DNA of 17,206 nucleotides from Candidatus Omnitrophota bacterium (GTDB lineage: Bacteria > Omnitrophota > Gorgyraeia > JACOVV01), in contig JAHFFC010000008.1 of the NCBI GenBank assembly GCA_023248175.1, positions 1 through 17,206 on the forward strand, given 5' to 3'. A program made the position numbers and the translations under genes. The first letter of the stretch is position 1. Every line of letters begins with the position of its first letter. Below, one piece after another: positions 1 through 7,698 of the stretch. The notes beneath the pieces are model-generated. The model had not been told where the DNA came from. It was given only the letters and a program-made list of their open reading frames with translations, and did not search any database.

Positions 1-80
1 CTTTTGACTTTTAAAGCAGTGCGATTCCCGTATCGCTGGACACGATTGTGGAACATCGCCACTAGGCTCGCTTCCTCCAT
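1..80 (-). CDS. AMP-dependent acyl-CoA synthetase-like protein, N-terminal fragment
   Basis: Only the first 26 codons are inside the window; the gene continues past the left edge. The reading starts MEEASLVAMFHNRVQRYG and continues NRTALKVK. The pattern of a short helix, an RYG turn and an N-R-T-A-L-K/R strand is typical of the N-terminus of long-chain fatty acid-CoA ligases of the AMP-binding family. These enzymes activate fatty acids with ATP and CoA at the inner membrane face. The start is supported by a strong Shine-Dalgarno sequence (AAGGAGG, about four bases before the ATG at 80-78). A second in-frame ATG lies at codon 9. The family call rests on very few residues, so any adenylate-forming enzyme with a similar N-terminus is possible. 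Confidence 0.55.
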   Translation of the reverse strand, partial: MEEASLVAMFHNRVQRYGNRTALKVK

Positions 81-153
81 CAATCCTCCTTTACCTCCCT
101 CTCAAGTTTTATATAGTTTCTGTCAAGTAAAAATAGGGAGCGGCTGTAATGCT

Positions 154-186
154 TCAGTCGTCAATGGTCAGTCATAAGTCATCAGT
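154..186. repeat. Short-period TCAGTC/GTCAT-rich tract
   Basis: The gap between the phosphodiesterase gene and the acyl-CoA synthetase start contains a tract made of imperfect repeats of TCAGTCGTCA, GTCAGTCATAA and GTCATCAGT. It looks like a decayed short tandem repeat. I see no protein-coding content and no convincing terminator in this gap. Confidence 0.35.
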
Positions 187-199
187 ATAAAACGGACGC

Positions 200-829
200 T
201 TAGAGAATATCCGGATAATCACTGATAATACCATCCACACCCATTTTCTTAAAATATTGTACCTGGTCTGGTGTGTTCACGGTCCAGGTAAAGACTTTTT
301 TCTTTCTCTGGTGAGCTTGATCCACTAATTCAGGTGTGCAAACCGTCCACCGTGGGTGGACTACGTCCAGTCCCATCTCCACGGCCTTTTGAAGGTGTAC
401 CATGGGGCGGCGGTCAAAGATGAGACCGTATGTAGGGGCACAGCGCCCCGTGCCGCTACTCGTCAAGGATTTTATCTGTCTCATTGTTGATGCGTCAAAA
501 GAAGAAATGACGCACTGATCTTCGAAGCCTTCCTGTTTTAAAAGAGAGAGCAGATTCTCCTCAATGCCTGGATAGGTTTTCCCACCCTCTTTAATTTCGA
601 TGTTCAATTGAATTTTACCTTTGATGAAATGGATAACCTCTGCCAGTAGGGGCGAATGATTATTCGCCCCTACCTTTTTGGGTTTTTGATGCCTCACCAC
701 CAATTGCCCCTTCCATTGGTGAATGTCAAGTTCGATCATGTCGGCTTTGAGATCAATCGCTTTCTGAAATGCCTCCAATGTATTCTCAGGTGCGTAGCCG
801 CTGGCGCCGCGATGGGCGATTTTAAGCAT
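200..829 (-). CDS. ugpQ: Short cytoplasmic glycerophosphodiester phosphodiesterase (GDPD family)
   Basis: The predicted enzyme hydrolyses glycerophosphodiesters to glycerol-3-phosphate and an alcohol. The 209-residue protein has the family signatures: HRGASGYAPENT (His6, Glu15, Asn16), the metal-binding ELD (33-35), a second His at 47 in VVRH, NIEIKEG near 76-82 and the C-terminal WTVN...GVDGIISDYP. No signal peptide is present, so it is more UgpQ-like than periplasmic GlpQ. The usual HD after the second strand is HQ here. The region between that His and the LLAEV helix is very short and is largely the repeat-encoded VGANNHSPL (53-61). A second repeat encodes SSGTGRCAPT (124-133). I chose the ATG at 829 because homologues begin a few residues before HRG; an ATG at 865 would overlap glpK. 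Neither start has a clear ribosome site, so coupling to glpK is likely. Confidence 0.85.
   Translation of the reverse strand: MLKIAHRGASGYAPENTLEAFQKAIDLKADMIELDIHQWKGQLVVRHQKPKKVGANNHSPLLAEVIHFIKGKIQLNIEIKEGGKTYPGIEENLLSLLKQEGFEDQCVISSFDASTMRQIKSLTSSGTGRCAPTYGLIFDRRPMVHLQKAVEMGLDVVHPRWTVCTPELVDQAHQRKKKVFTWTVNTPDQVQYFKKMGVDGIISDYPDIL
432..459. repeat. 28-base imperfect palindrome (GTAGGGGCAC type) inside ugpQ-like gene
   Basis: The arms GTAGGGGCACAG and CCGTGCCGCTAC pair at 10 of 12 positions around a four-base centre. The length of 28 and the GTAGGGGC start match the other palindrome family in this window, but the inner bases differ. The coding strand reads through it as SSGTGRCAPT, between the IKSL helix and the YGLIFDRRP strand of the phosphodiesterase. 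Confidence 0.7.
646..673. repeat. 28-base palindrome (GTAGGGGCGAAT family), copy 1
   Basis: Perfect 12-base arms GTAGGGGCGAAT and ATTCGCCCCTAC flank the centre GATT. The copy lies in the phosphodiesterase gene and is translated as VGANNHSPL. The two other frames contain TAG or TAA, so only this frame can be read through. Confidence 0.95.
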
Positions 830-836
830 GGTAGAT

Positions 837-2384
837 TCAGAGTCTTCTTTTTTTAGCTTTTCCATAGACTAACGTTGCTTCTACTGCATGTTGCCACTCT
901 CGATAAAGTTTCTCTCTAAAATGAGCTGACATCTTTGGACGAAAGATTGTGGTAGGTTGTTCTATCGCTCGGAGCTCTTCCACTGAACTCCAAAACCCCA
1001 CTGCAAGTCCAGCAAGCTTAGCGACTCCCCATGCCGTGGATTGCGCCATTGGAGAACAGAAAACTGGTTTTCCAAGAATATCCGCTTGAAACTGCATCAG
1101 GAAACGATTCGCGGTAGCTCCTCCATCCACCCGCAGAGGAATCTTCCTAGATCCCCTTTTTGAAGTGATATAAAGATGATAGATTTCTTCTATCATTGTT
1201 TGGTAGACATCCCTTGTTTGATAAGCAATCGCCTCCAGTGCCGCGCGGATGATCTGCTCCCTTCCTGTTCCTCGTGTTAAACCGACGATCGTCCCTCTTG
1301 CCTCTGAGTTCCAATAAGGGGCCCCCAGTCCCACAAAGGCAGGAACAAAGTAGACCCCTGCATTATCCTTTAACTGGCTTGCGGGTCGTTCGCTCTCTGC
1401 TGAGGTCTGAATGACTTTCAACGAGTCTCTCAACCATTGGACAACCGCGCCTGCAATAAAAACAGCCCCTTCCAGGGCATAACAAGGTCCCCCTTGATCA
1501 TTACAGGCAATCGTTGTGAGTAATCCCTTGTTGGAATAGATGAGTTTCTTTCCTAAATTCATCATCAGAAAACATCCTGTGCCGTAGGTATTTTTCACAG
1601 TCCCAAGATCATAACAACCCTGTCCAAATAAAGATGCCTGCTGATCCCCCGCGATTCCAGTAATCGGAATTCCCGAAGGTAGGGGCGAATAATTATTCGC
1701 CCCTACCTTGAGGATTTTACCAAAGATTCCCGAGGAGGGTTTGAGTTCAGGAAGAATGGAAGAATGGATTTTCAGAATTTTTTGAAGTTGCTGATCCCAC
1801 TGGAGTGTTTTTAAATCAAGCAACAGTGTCCTTGAGGCATTGGTATAGTCAGTGGCATGAACCTTCCCACCTGTCAAATGCCATAAAAGCCAGCTATCCA
1901 CTGTCCCAAACCGCAGATAGCCTTGATGAGCTAATCTGCGGATACGCGGGTGGTTTTCGAAAAACCATGTCAGCTTGGTCCCAGAGAAATAGGGATCTAA
2001 AATGAGCCCTGTTTTTCGACGAAAAAGTGACTCTAATTTCAATCTCTTGAGACGCTCGCAGATTTCAGCCGACCGACGACACTGCCAGACAATCGCATTG
2101 GCAACCGCCCTTCCGTTTCTGCTATCCCAGAGTACCGTTGTCTCCCTCTGATTGGTGATACCGATTCCTGCGATTTTAGCTGGAGATATTTTAGCCTTCT
2201 CAATTGCCTCAGCAATGACACGAAGAGTCTTTTGCAGAATTTCCTCAGGGTCGTGTTCTACCCACCCAGGATGAGGATAGATTTGTGTGATTTCACGGTA
2301 GGCATCACTGAGAATCTTTCCTTGTTTGTCAAATAGGATGGCCCGTGTTCCTGTAGTTCCCTGATCAATCGCCAGAATTGTCAT
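837..2384 (-). CDS. glpK: Glycerol kinase
   Basis: GlpK phosphorylates glycerol with ATP to sn-glycerol-3-phosphate in the cytoplasm and belongs to the FGGY sugar kinase family. The 515-residue protein starts MTILAIDQGTTGTRAILFD, the first ATP-binding loop. It has the glycerol-site strings NQRETTVLWD (78-87) and TDYTNASRT (178-186), then GIAGDQQASLFGQ (243-255), KNTYGTGCF and the signature GGATANRFLMQFQADILG. It is slightly longer than the usual 495-500 residues. Part of the excess is a repeat-encoded peptide VGANNYSPL (227-235) in the loop just before the GIPITGIAGDQQ strand. The start ATG overlaps the stop of the upstream membrane protein by one base (TAATG), so translation is probably coupled. 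The active-site motifs appear intact and the enzyme should be functional. Confidence 0.97.
   Translation of the reverse strand: MTILAIDQGTTGTRAILFDKQGKILSDAYREITQIYPHPGWVEHDPEEILQKTLRVIAEAIEKAKISPAKIAGIGITNQRETTVLWDSRNGRAVANAIVWQCRRSAEICERLKRLKLESLFRRKTGLILDPYFSGTKLTWFFENHPRIRRLAHQGYLRFGTVDSWLLWHLTGGKVHATDYTNASRTLLLDLKTLQWDQQLQKILKIHSSILPELKPSSGIFGKILKVGANNYSPLPSGIPITGIAGDQQASLFGQGCYDLGTVKNTYGTGCFLMMNLGKKLIYSNKGLLTTIACNDQGGPCYALEGAVFIAGAVVQWLRDSLKVIQTSAESERPASQLKDNAGVYFVPAFVGLGAPYWNSEARGTIVGLTRGTGREQIIRAALEAIAYQTRDVYQTMIEEIYHLYITSKRGSRKIPLRVDGGATANRFLMQFQADILGKPVFCSPMAQSTAWGVAKLAGLAVGFWSSVEELRAIEQPTTIFRPKMSAHFREKLYREWQHAVEATLVYGKAKKRRL
1679..1706. repeat. 28-base palindrome (GTAGGGGCGAAT family), copy 2
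   Basis: Perfect 12-base arms identical to copies 1 and 3, with centre AATT, which makes the whole 28 bases a perfect palindrome. It lies inside glpK and is read as VGANNYSPL (residues 227-235) in a surface-loop position of the glycerol kinase fold. Confidence 0.95.
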
Positions 2385-4195
2385 TAGAGTGGTCTCATGA
2401 TCTTATAGATCGTAATAGAACCGTTACGATAAACTGCTTCCATGGGTATTCCTTTAAAAATCTCATCCCGCTTGATTTCTATATCATATAAGCCAACCCA
2501 CACATAGTCGACCGGATACTTTCTCAATCCTATTAGTGGATTATATTCCGAAAAATTATGAATCATTTCTTGAGCTTTTTTTTCGGACAAGTAATTCCCA
2601 TTAAAACCAAACATGTATGACTCTCCGAAGGCTTCTCCTTTTGGAACCCCCGTTTTTTTAGTAGCATCCCTACTAGTAAACGCCTCTACATAATTCCGTG
2701 GAACTCCCAATATTTTATAAGCAGCCAAAAATCGCTCCAAGATCTCCTCGTTACTGGAAATCGCCTCTAATCCATTGCTTAGAAAAGCTCCATTATGGGT
2801 ATAAACCGGTAACAGAAAACTCGTTCTAAAACTACACGACATCACAATGCTTCCATTGGCGGTATTTTGGTTGAGCCAATTAAACGCAGACCGAAGTTCT
2901 GGGGATAGACTATAGCCATGATAGTTTTTAAAAGCAAAGCGGCCATTAGTATAATACCCATAAAAGATAAAAAAGGTAATCACTAAAGAACAAAACAAGA
3001 TATATATCCTCTTGAGTAATTGGGCCAAGTTGCGAATGAAAAAATTTTGATAGGGGTATTGAACAATTTTTACCAGAAAAACAATCATCATGATAACAAC
3101 CCAATGTTGTAGAATCATTGCATTCCAGTGATTTTTTAATATCGTTTTCCCGGTGACTAAATGAATATTTAACAAAAAAATTCCTGCAAAGAAAAAACTC
3201 ATTAAAAAATAAAATGTATTGTCTCGCTTTCCGTAAACCACTGTAAAAATCAACGCGAACGCTAGGTAAAACCATGGTATATTGGGTTGACGGCCATACT
3301 CTAACGCATACCGCACTAAGAATTCAAGATAGGCAGGATTTTTTACAAAGGAAAAGGCGCAAAACCAGAAAGGGATTGAAAGCAATACACCAATGACGAT
3401 CGTTAAAAGGATGAGTTTTGAAGAAATCCAGTCTTTCTTTACCAGGGACCAAACTAATAATATTACACAACCTGTGATAAAAAACGTCCAGTAATAGAAA
3501 TAACAATAGAAAAGGGTACCTAATAGCAAACCAGCAAGAATTCCGAGACCTATTTTTTTTGTCTGAAGCGACTTAAAAAAGAAGTAAATTGCCATCGTCA
3601 CTATTACAAAATTAAACTGGGACTCTAATCTTGAGAATTCTAATGGGACTTTCCCACTACCATAATTCACTAAATAACTCCAGGTCTGTTGTAATTTAGA
3701 CACGGTAATTGGTGGAAAACTAAATAGTAAATGATGTCCATATAAAACTGCAGCCCCCCCTAAGACACTCACCAGTTTCTTCTGAGTTATTTTGACCAAT
3801 AAACAATAGATGAGTAAAAAAATAATCGGCGGGAAAATAAAGTCTCCAAGAATAGATACGTTTTTTATAGATCCTAACCCACGCGTCATTAGCGCAAATA
3901 AAAAAACATGAAGTATGGGTGGACGAAAATATCCTCTCTCAAAATAGCGTCCATCATAGGCTTGCCTGACTTTAGAAGCATACCCCACCTCATCCCATTT
4001 TGCATGACTGAAAGGTTCAATCACAAATGGAGTATACGTTTTACCTTCTTTCTCAAGTAAGTAATTCATTATGATATGAGGACAACCAAACGAAAGACTA
4101 ACAATAACCAAAAATAAAATAAACATCCCGATTATTAAACAATGATTTAGTCTTGTATGACTAAACCTCGCCATGCCTGCAGTCTCAAATTTCAT
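2384..4195 (-). CDS. Polytopic membrane protein, GT-C/PMT-like, function unknown
   Basis: The protein of about 603 residues has roughly ten hydrophobic segments between residues 18 and 415, then a soluble C-terminal region of about 180 residues. After the first segment a long loop contains WDEVGYASKVR and FRPPILHVFLF. An acidic DE pair in the first external loop is typical of GT-C glycosyltransferases that use polyprenyl-phosphate sugars. The C-terminal FNWLNQNTANGSIVMS also resembles the soluble part of such proteins. I do not recognise a named family; an O-antigen or glycan membrane protein is the best guess. The ATG at 4195 is preferred because GGAGG lies nine bases before it. The ATG at 4204 directly abuts that site. 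Sampled lines have lower G+C (30-40%) than neighbouring genes (42-52%), which may indicate a separate origin. The gene begins 66 bases after pyrG and its stop overlaps glpK. Confidence 0.75.
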   Translation of the reverse strand: MKFETAGMARFSHTRLNHCLIIGMFILFLVIVSLSFGCPHIIMNYLLEKEGKTYTPFVIEPFSHAKWDEVGYASKVRQAYDGRYFERGYFRPPILHVFLFALMTRGLGSIKNVSILGDFIFPPIIFLLIYCLLVKITQKKLVSVLGGAAVLYGHHLLFSFPPITVSKLQQTWSYLVNYGSGKVPLEFSRLESQFNFVIVTMAIYFFFKSLQTKKIGLGILAGLLLGTLFYCYFYYWTFFITGCVILLVWSLVKKDWISSKLILLTIVIGVLLSIPFWFCAFSFVKNPAYLEFLVRYALEYGRQPNIPWFYLAFALIFTVVYGKRDNTFYFLMSFFFAGIFLLNIHLVTGKTILKNHWNAMILQHWVVIMMIVFLVKIVQYPYQNFFIRNLAQLLKRIYILFCSLVITFFIFYGYYTNGRFAFKNYHGYSLSPELRSAFNWLNQNTANGSIVMSCSFRTSFLLPVYTHNGAFLSNGLEAISSNEEILERFLAAYKILGVPRNYVEAFTSRDATKKTGVPKGEAFGESYMFGFNGNYLSEKKAQEMIHNFSEYNPLIGLRKYPVDYVWVGLYDIEIKRDEIFKGIPMEAVYRNGSITIYKIMRPL

Positions 4196-4261
4196 GTTAA
4201 GCATCCTCCTTCAGTTCAATTCGATTCAGTTTCAGCTTGACCTTTCTGTTTTAAACTTGAT

Positions 4262-5863
4262 TCAGATGGCTTCCAAAGAAGCCCGTATAAAATCCCTAAA
4301 AAGTGGATGGCAGGCGTCTGGTTTGGACTGGAATTCCGGATGGAATTGACACCCGATAAACCATGGGTGGTCTTGCAGTTCGATGACTTCAACGAGGTTG
4401 CCGGTCGGTGTTTGGCCTGAAATAATGAGCCCGTTCTTCTCCATCGCCTCCACGTATTTATTGTTGAACTCGTAGCGGTGGCGGTGGCGTTCCACAACTT
4501 CTTCTTTTTTATAGACTTTGTGGGTCAATGTTCCTTTCTTGACGACGCAGGGATAGCTTCCCAAGCGCATCGTCCCCCCCATTTTCTTGATTCGTTTTTG
4601 TTCTTCCAAGAGTGAAATAACAGGATAGGGAGTCTTCTTGTTAAATTCAGTAGAATGGGCTTCTTTAAACCCGCAGACATTGCGCGCAAATTCAATCACC
4701 GCGCACTGCATTCCCAAACAAATCCCAAAGAAAGGAATTCTATTCTCACGGACGTACTGGATCGCTTTAATTTTGCCAAGGATACCGCGGTCCCCAAACC
4801 CCCCCGGTACAAGAATTCCCTTGATGCCCCGCAGAAATCCCTCCGGCCCTTTTTCTTCGATATCAACCGCATCCACTTTTTTGATTTCGACCCTTGTGTC
4901 ATTTTCAATCCCGCCATGGCGAAGAGCCTCATAGATGGACTTGTACGCATCCTGCAATTCGATATACTTTCCGACAACGGCAATCTGTGTTGTCTTGGAG
5001 GGATTCAAAGCTCTCTTGACAACCTTCTCCTCCCATTCTTTTAAATCCTCCTGATGACATTTCAACCGGAGTAAATCAACAATGATCTGGTCCAGTTTTT
5101 GTTCCTTGAATACCAGAGGCACCTCATAGATGTCGCGCACGTCGGGAGCCTGGACGACGCATTCCTCTTCCACATTGCAGAAGAGAGCGATCTTTTCACG
5201 GACTTTTTTATTGAGCGGTTTTTCAGTACGGCAGAGCAAAATATCAGGTTGAATGCCAATCTCGCGTAATTTTCCGACGCTGTGCTGAGTAGGTTTTGTT
5301 TTTAATTCTTCCGCCGCCCTAATGTAAGGAACCAGCGTTAGATGAATGTTAATCGCGTTATGTCTTCCCACATCGTGGCGGAATTGACGGATGGCTTCCA
5401 AAAAGGGTAAACTTTCGATGTCACCTACTGTTCCTCCAATCTCACAAATCACCACATCGATTCTTTTTCCCTTGGTCACGGCCTTCAGGTACTGCTTGAT
5501 CTGGTTGGTGATGTGCGGAACGACTTGAATCGTCCCTCCAAGGAAAGCTCCCCGCCGTTCCTTCTCGATGACGGTGTAATAAATTTTACCGGCGGTGATG
5601 TTGTTTTCTTTGCCGATGACAGCGTGAGTAAATCGTTCGTAATGCCCCAAGTCCAGGTCGGTCTCCGCACCATCATGAGTGACATAAACTTCTCCATGTT
5701 GATACGGGTTCATAGTTCCGGGGTCAACATTGAGATAGGGGTCACATTTCTGCAGGGTAATTCTCAGCCCTTTGGCTTCGAGGAGTTTGCCAATCGAGGA
5801 AGCGGCGATTCCTTTTCCTAAACTAGAAACAACGCCGCCGGTCACAAAAATATATTTAGGCAT
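4262..5863 (-). CDS. pyrG: CTP synthase
   Basis: PyrG converts UTP, ATP and glutamine to CTP. The 533-residue protein has the normal family length. The N-terminal synthetase domain shows [10 protein letters not shown] (9-18), [19 protein letters not shown], the [16 protein letters not shown] stretch and [12 protein letters not shown]. The C-terminal class I glutaminase domain has the nucleophile Cys382 in GICLGMQ and the His508-Glu510 pair in HPEF. A longer open frame upstream of [10 protein letters not shown] only overlaps kdsB. The ATG at 5863 is the true start and has GGAG about eight bases upstream. It overlaps the kdsB stop by eight bases. The pairing makes sense because KdsB uses CTP to activate KDO, and kdsB-pyrG neighbours are common in Gram-negative bacteria. 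Confidence 0.98.
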   Translation of the reverse strand: MPKYIFVTGGVVSSLGKGIAASSIGKLLEAKGLRITLQKCDPYLNVDPGTMNPYQHGEVYVTHDGAETDLDLGHYERFTHAVIGKENNITAGKIYYTVIEKERRGAFLGGTIQVVPHITNQIKQYLKAVTKGKRIDVVICEIGGTVGDIESLPFLEAIRQFRHDVGRHNAINIHLTLVPYIRAAEELKTKPTQHSVGKLREIGIQPDILLCRTEKPLNKKVREKIALFCNVEEECVVQAPDVRDIYEVPLVFKEQKLDQIIVDLLRLKCHQEDLKEWEEKVVKRALNPSKTTQIAVVGKYIELQDAYKSIYEALRHGGIENDTRVEIKKVDAVDIEEKGPEGFLRGIKGILVPGGFGDRGILGKIKAIQYVRENRIPFFGICLGMQCAVIEFARNVCGFKEAHSTEFNKKTPYPVISLLEEQKRIKKMGGTMRLGSYPCVVKKGTLTHKVYKKEEVVERHRHRYEFNNKYVEAMEKNGLIISGQTPTGNLVEVIELQDHPWFIGCQFHPEFQSKPDACHPLFRDFIRASLEAI

Positions 5864-6608
5864 CCACGTTCTCCATCTCTTCCTGCAGCCTTTTTTTCGC
5901 CAATTCCAAATCCTCCGGTGTATCAATTCCGACGGTATCGTATTTTGTCTCAATGGCGCGAATCCGATAGCCATGTTCTAATGCGCGGAGCTGTTCCAGT
6001 TTCTCCGCCTTTTCCAATTTGGAAACTGGGAGGTTACGAAAAGTAAAAAGAAAATCCTTGGTGTAGGCATACAGTCCCAAATGCCGGTAATAAGTTTGCT
6101 TGGGATGCCCTTTTTCATCACGGTAGTAAGGAATCGGTGCCCGGGAAAAATACAAGGCATAACCGTACTTGTCCGCCACTACTTTAACCACATTGGGATT
6201 ACAAATTTCTTCCGCGTTGCGGATCCGGACCATCAGCGTTGACATGACCGCTTTGGAATCCTCTAACAGCGCGCTGACCACTCCATGGATCATTTCAGGC
6301 CGGATAAAAGGCTCATCTGCCTGAATGTTGACGACTACTTTAACGTCGAGCGGCTGAATCACCTCTGTCAGGCGATCGGTTCCGGTTTCATGTCCTTTCG
6401 CGGTCAAAACCGCTTTCCCACCAAAGCCCTCGACGACTTTCAAAATTCTTTCGTCATCGCAGGCGACGATCAGATCGTCAAGAATCTTTCCCTTTTTGGC
6501 GTTTTCATAGACATGTTGAATTACCGGCTTGCCGCCAAGATCCGCAAGAACTTTTCCCTCAAATCGGGTCGAATGATACCGGGCAGGAATCACCCCAATC
6601 GCGTTCAT
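5856..6608 (-). CDS. kdsB: 3-deoxy-manno-octulosonate cytidylyltransferase (CMP-KDO synthetase)
   Basis: KdsB transfers CMP from CTP to KDO, giving the CMP-KDO donor for the inner core of LPS. The 250-residue protein has the family features: [16 protein letters not shown] at the N-terminus (nucleotide binding), ETGTDRLTE (74-82), the metal-binding NIQADEPFI (94-102), [23 protein letters not shown] and [12 protein letters not shown] near the C-terminus. The length is standard. The start ATG overlaps the upstream kinase stop (ATGA, four bases), and the 3' end overlaps pyrG by eight bases. This indicates one coupled operon for KDO and heptose activation. Many relatives have QGDEP where this protein has QADEP; the catalytic acidic residues are kept. 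Confidence 0.97.
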   Translation of the reverse strand: MNAIGVIPARYHSTRFEGKVLADLGGKPVIQHVYENAKKGKILDDLIVACDDERILKVVEGFGGKAVLTAKGHETGTDRLTEVIQPLDVKVVVNIQADEPFIRPEMIHGVVSALLEDSKAVMSTLMVRIRNAEEICNPNVVKVVADKYGYALYFSRAPIPYYRDEKGHPKQTYYRHLGLYAYTKDFLFTFRNLPVSKLEKAEKLEQLRALEHGYRIRAIETKYDTVGIDTPEDLELAKKRLQEEMENVDA

Positions 6609-7591
6609 GGCTTTCTCCCAATTCTCTCGATCAATTCGTCCGGCGTTGCCACCGCGACGCCGATTTTGCCAACGACAATTCCCGCCGCGAAGTTTGATAT
6701 GCGGGCCGCCTGTTCTACTGTTGCTCCCACGGAAAGGGCCGCCGTCAGTACTGCGATCACTGTATCTCCTGCTCCTGAAACATCAAAAACCTCCTGAGCC
6801 ACGGTGGGGATATCTGTTACTTTTCCCTTCGTTTCAAAAAGACACATTCCATTTTCACCTACGGTAATCAGAACCGAATCACACTTGAGCAGTTTCAGCA
6901 GTTCCTTTCCCACTCGGTGCAGACTCTCATCCCCATTGACCTTGATTCCGACAGCATTACCAGCCTCATGGTGATTGGGGGTAATCACCGTGACCCCCTG
7001 ATAGTAATCAAAATGGTTTTCCTTGGGATCAACGCTGATGATTTTCTTATTGGCTTTTGCCATTGAAACCACTTCCTGAATCAGCCGCGCCGAGATGACT
7101 CCCTTGCCATAATCTTCAATGAGAAGCGCGTCAATCTTCTCCATCTGCTTTCGGATGTATGCCAGAATTTGCTCCAGGATATTGCCGTTGATTTCGGACG
7201 TCTTCTCACGATCCACACGGACCACCTGCTGATGGTGAGCCACAATCCGGGTCTTCATGGTAGTGGGGCGCTCCCCATCCAAAATTAACCCACCGGTATC
7301 AATTCCCCGCTTCTGCAATTCCTGTTGAAGCAGTTTTCCCCGTTCATCTTTCCCAACGATACCGCAAAGAAATGGTGTAGCTCCAAGAGCACGAAGATTA
7401 CTAGCCACGTTGCTAGCTCCCCCTGGCATGAACGATTCAGACTTCACCCAGACCACAGGAACAGGGGCCTCGGGAGAGATTCTCTCCACATCCCCCCAAA
7501 TGAACTCGTCTAAGATAAGATCGCCGATGACAAGGACGCGTGCCTTAGGGAGGCGGTTGACTAGATTTTTGAGGTGTGAAGGATTGACCAT
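6605..7591 (-). CDS. rfaE1: D-glycero-beta-D-manno-heptose-7-phosphate kinase (RfaE1/HldA type)
   Basis: This PfkB-family kinase phosphorylates heptose-7-phosphate at C1 in the ADP-heptose pathway for the LPS inner core. The 328 residues cover only the kinase domain; the cytidylyltransferase-like half found in bifunctional HldE is absent here and would have to be encoded elsewhere. Visible motifs are VIGDLILDEFIWG (21-33), FMPGGASNVASNL (54-66), the IEDYGKGV loop (158-165), DPKENHF, TPNHHEA and the anion hole and catalytic-base motif DVSGAGDTV (270-278). It is the first gene of its transcription unit: a promoter ends 38 bases upstream of the ATG. The ribosome site is weak. ADP-heptose made through this route would feed the GT9 transferases encoded just upstream. 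Confidence 0.93.
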   Translation of the reverse strand: MVNPSHLKNLVNRLPKARVLVIGDLILDEFIWGDVERISPEAPVPVVWVKSESFMPGGASNVASNLRALGATPFLCGIVGKDERGKLLQQELQKRGIDTGGLILDGERPTTMKTRIVAHHQQVVRVDREKTSEINGNILEQILAYIRKQMEKIDALLIEDYGKGVISARLIQEVVSMAKANKKIISVDPKENHFDYYQGVTVITPNHHEAGNAVGIKVNGDESLHRVGKELLKLLKCDSVLITVGENGMCLFETKGKVTDIPTVAQEVFDVSGAGDTVIAVLTAALSVGATVEQAARISNFAAGIVVGKIGVAVATPDELIERIGRKP

Positions 7592-7629
7592 AGATGCAAT
7601 CTTAAAACATTCTATAACACTGATAATTT

Positions 7630-7658
7630 ATTATACCTAACTCAATACTAATTCGCAA
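7630..7658 (-). promoter_or_regulatory. Sigma70-type promoter for rfaE1-kdsB-pyrG unit
   Basis: On the minus strand a TTGCGA -35 box (7658-7653; four of six consensus bases) is followed after exactly 17 bases by a perfect TATAAT -10 box (7635-7630). The start of rfaE1 lies 38 bases further on, giving an expected leader of about 30 bases. The promoter sits in the only sizeable gap (107 bases) between the overlapping LPS glycosyltransferase genes and the KDO/heptose genes. It therefore divides the region into two transcription units, although read-through from upstream cannot be excluded. Confidence 0.7.
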
Positions 7659-7698
7659 GTTTGCATTTTCCAGCTTTTCTCTAGAAAAACCTTAGGGG

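Noticed and set aside
90..130. TTGACA and TATAAA strings upstream of the acyl-CoA synthetase start
   Set aside because: They are only seven bases apart on the minus strand, far from the 16-18 needed, and no partner box fits either one.
4205..4261. Promoter in the gap between pyrG and the membrane protein
   Set aside because: Only CTGAA-like repeats and a ribosome site are visible; no pair of -35 and -10 boxes.
5864..5974. N-terminal 37-residue extension of the pyrG frame
   Set aside because: It lies inside kdsB, has no similarity to CTP synthase, and the ATG at 5863 has a good ribosome site and the family N-terminus.
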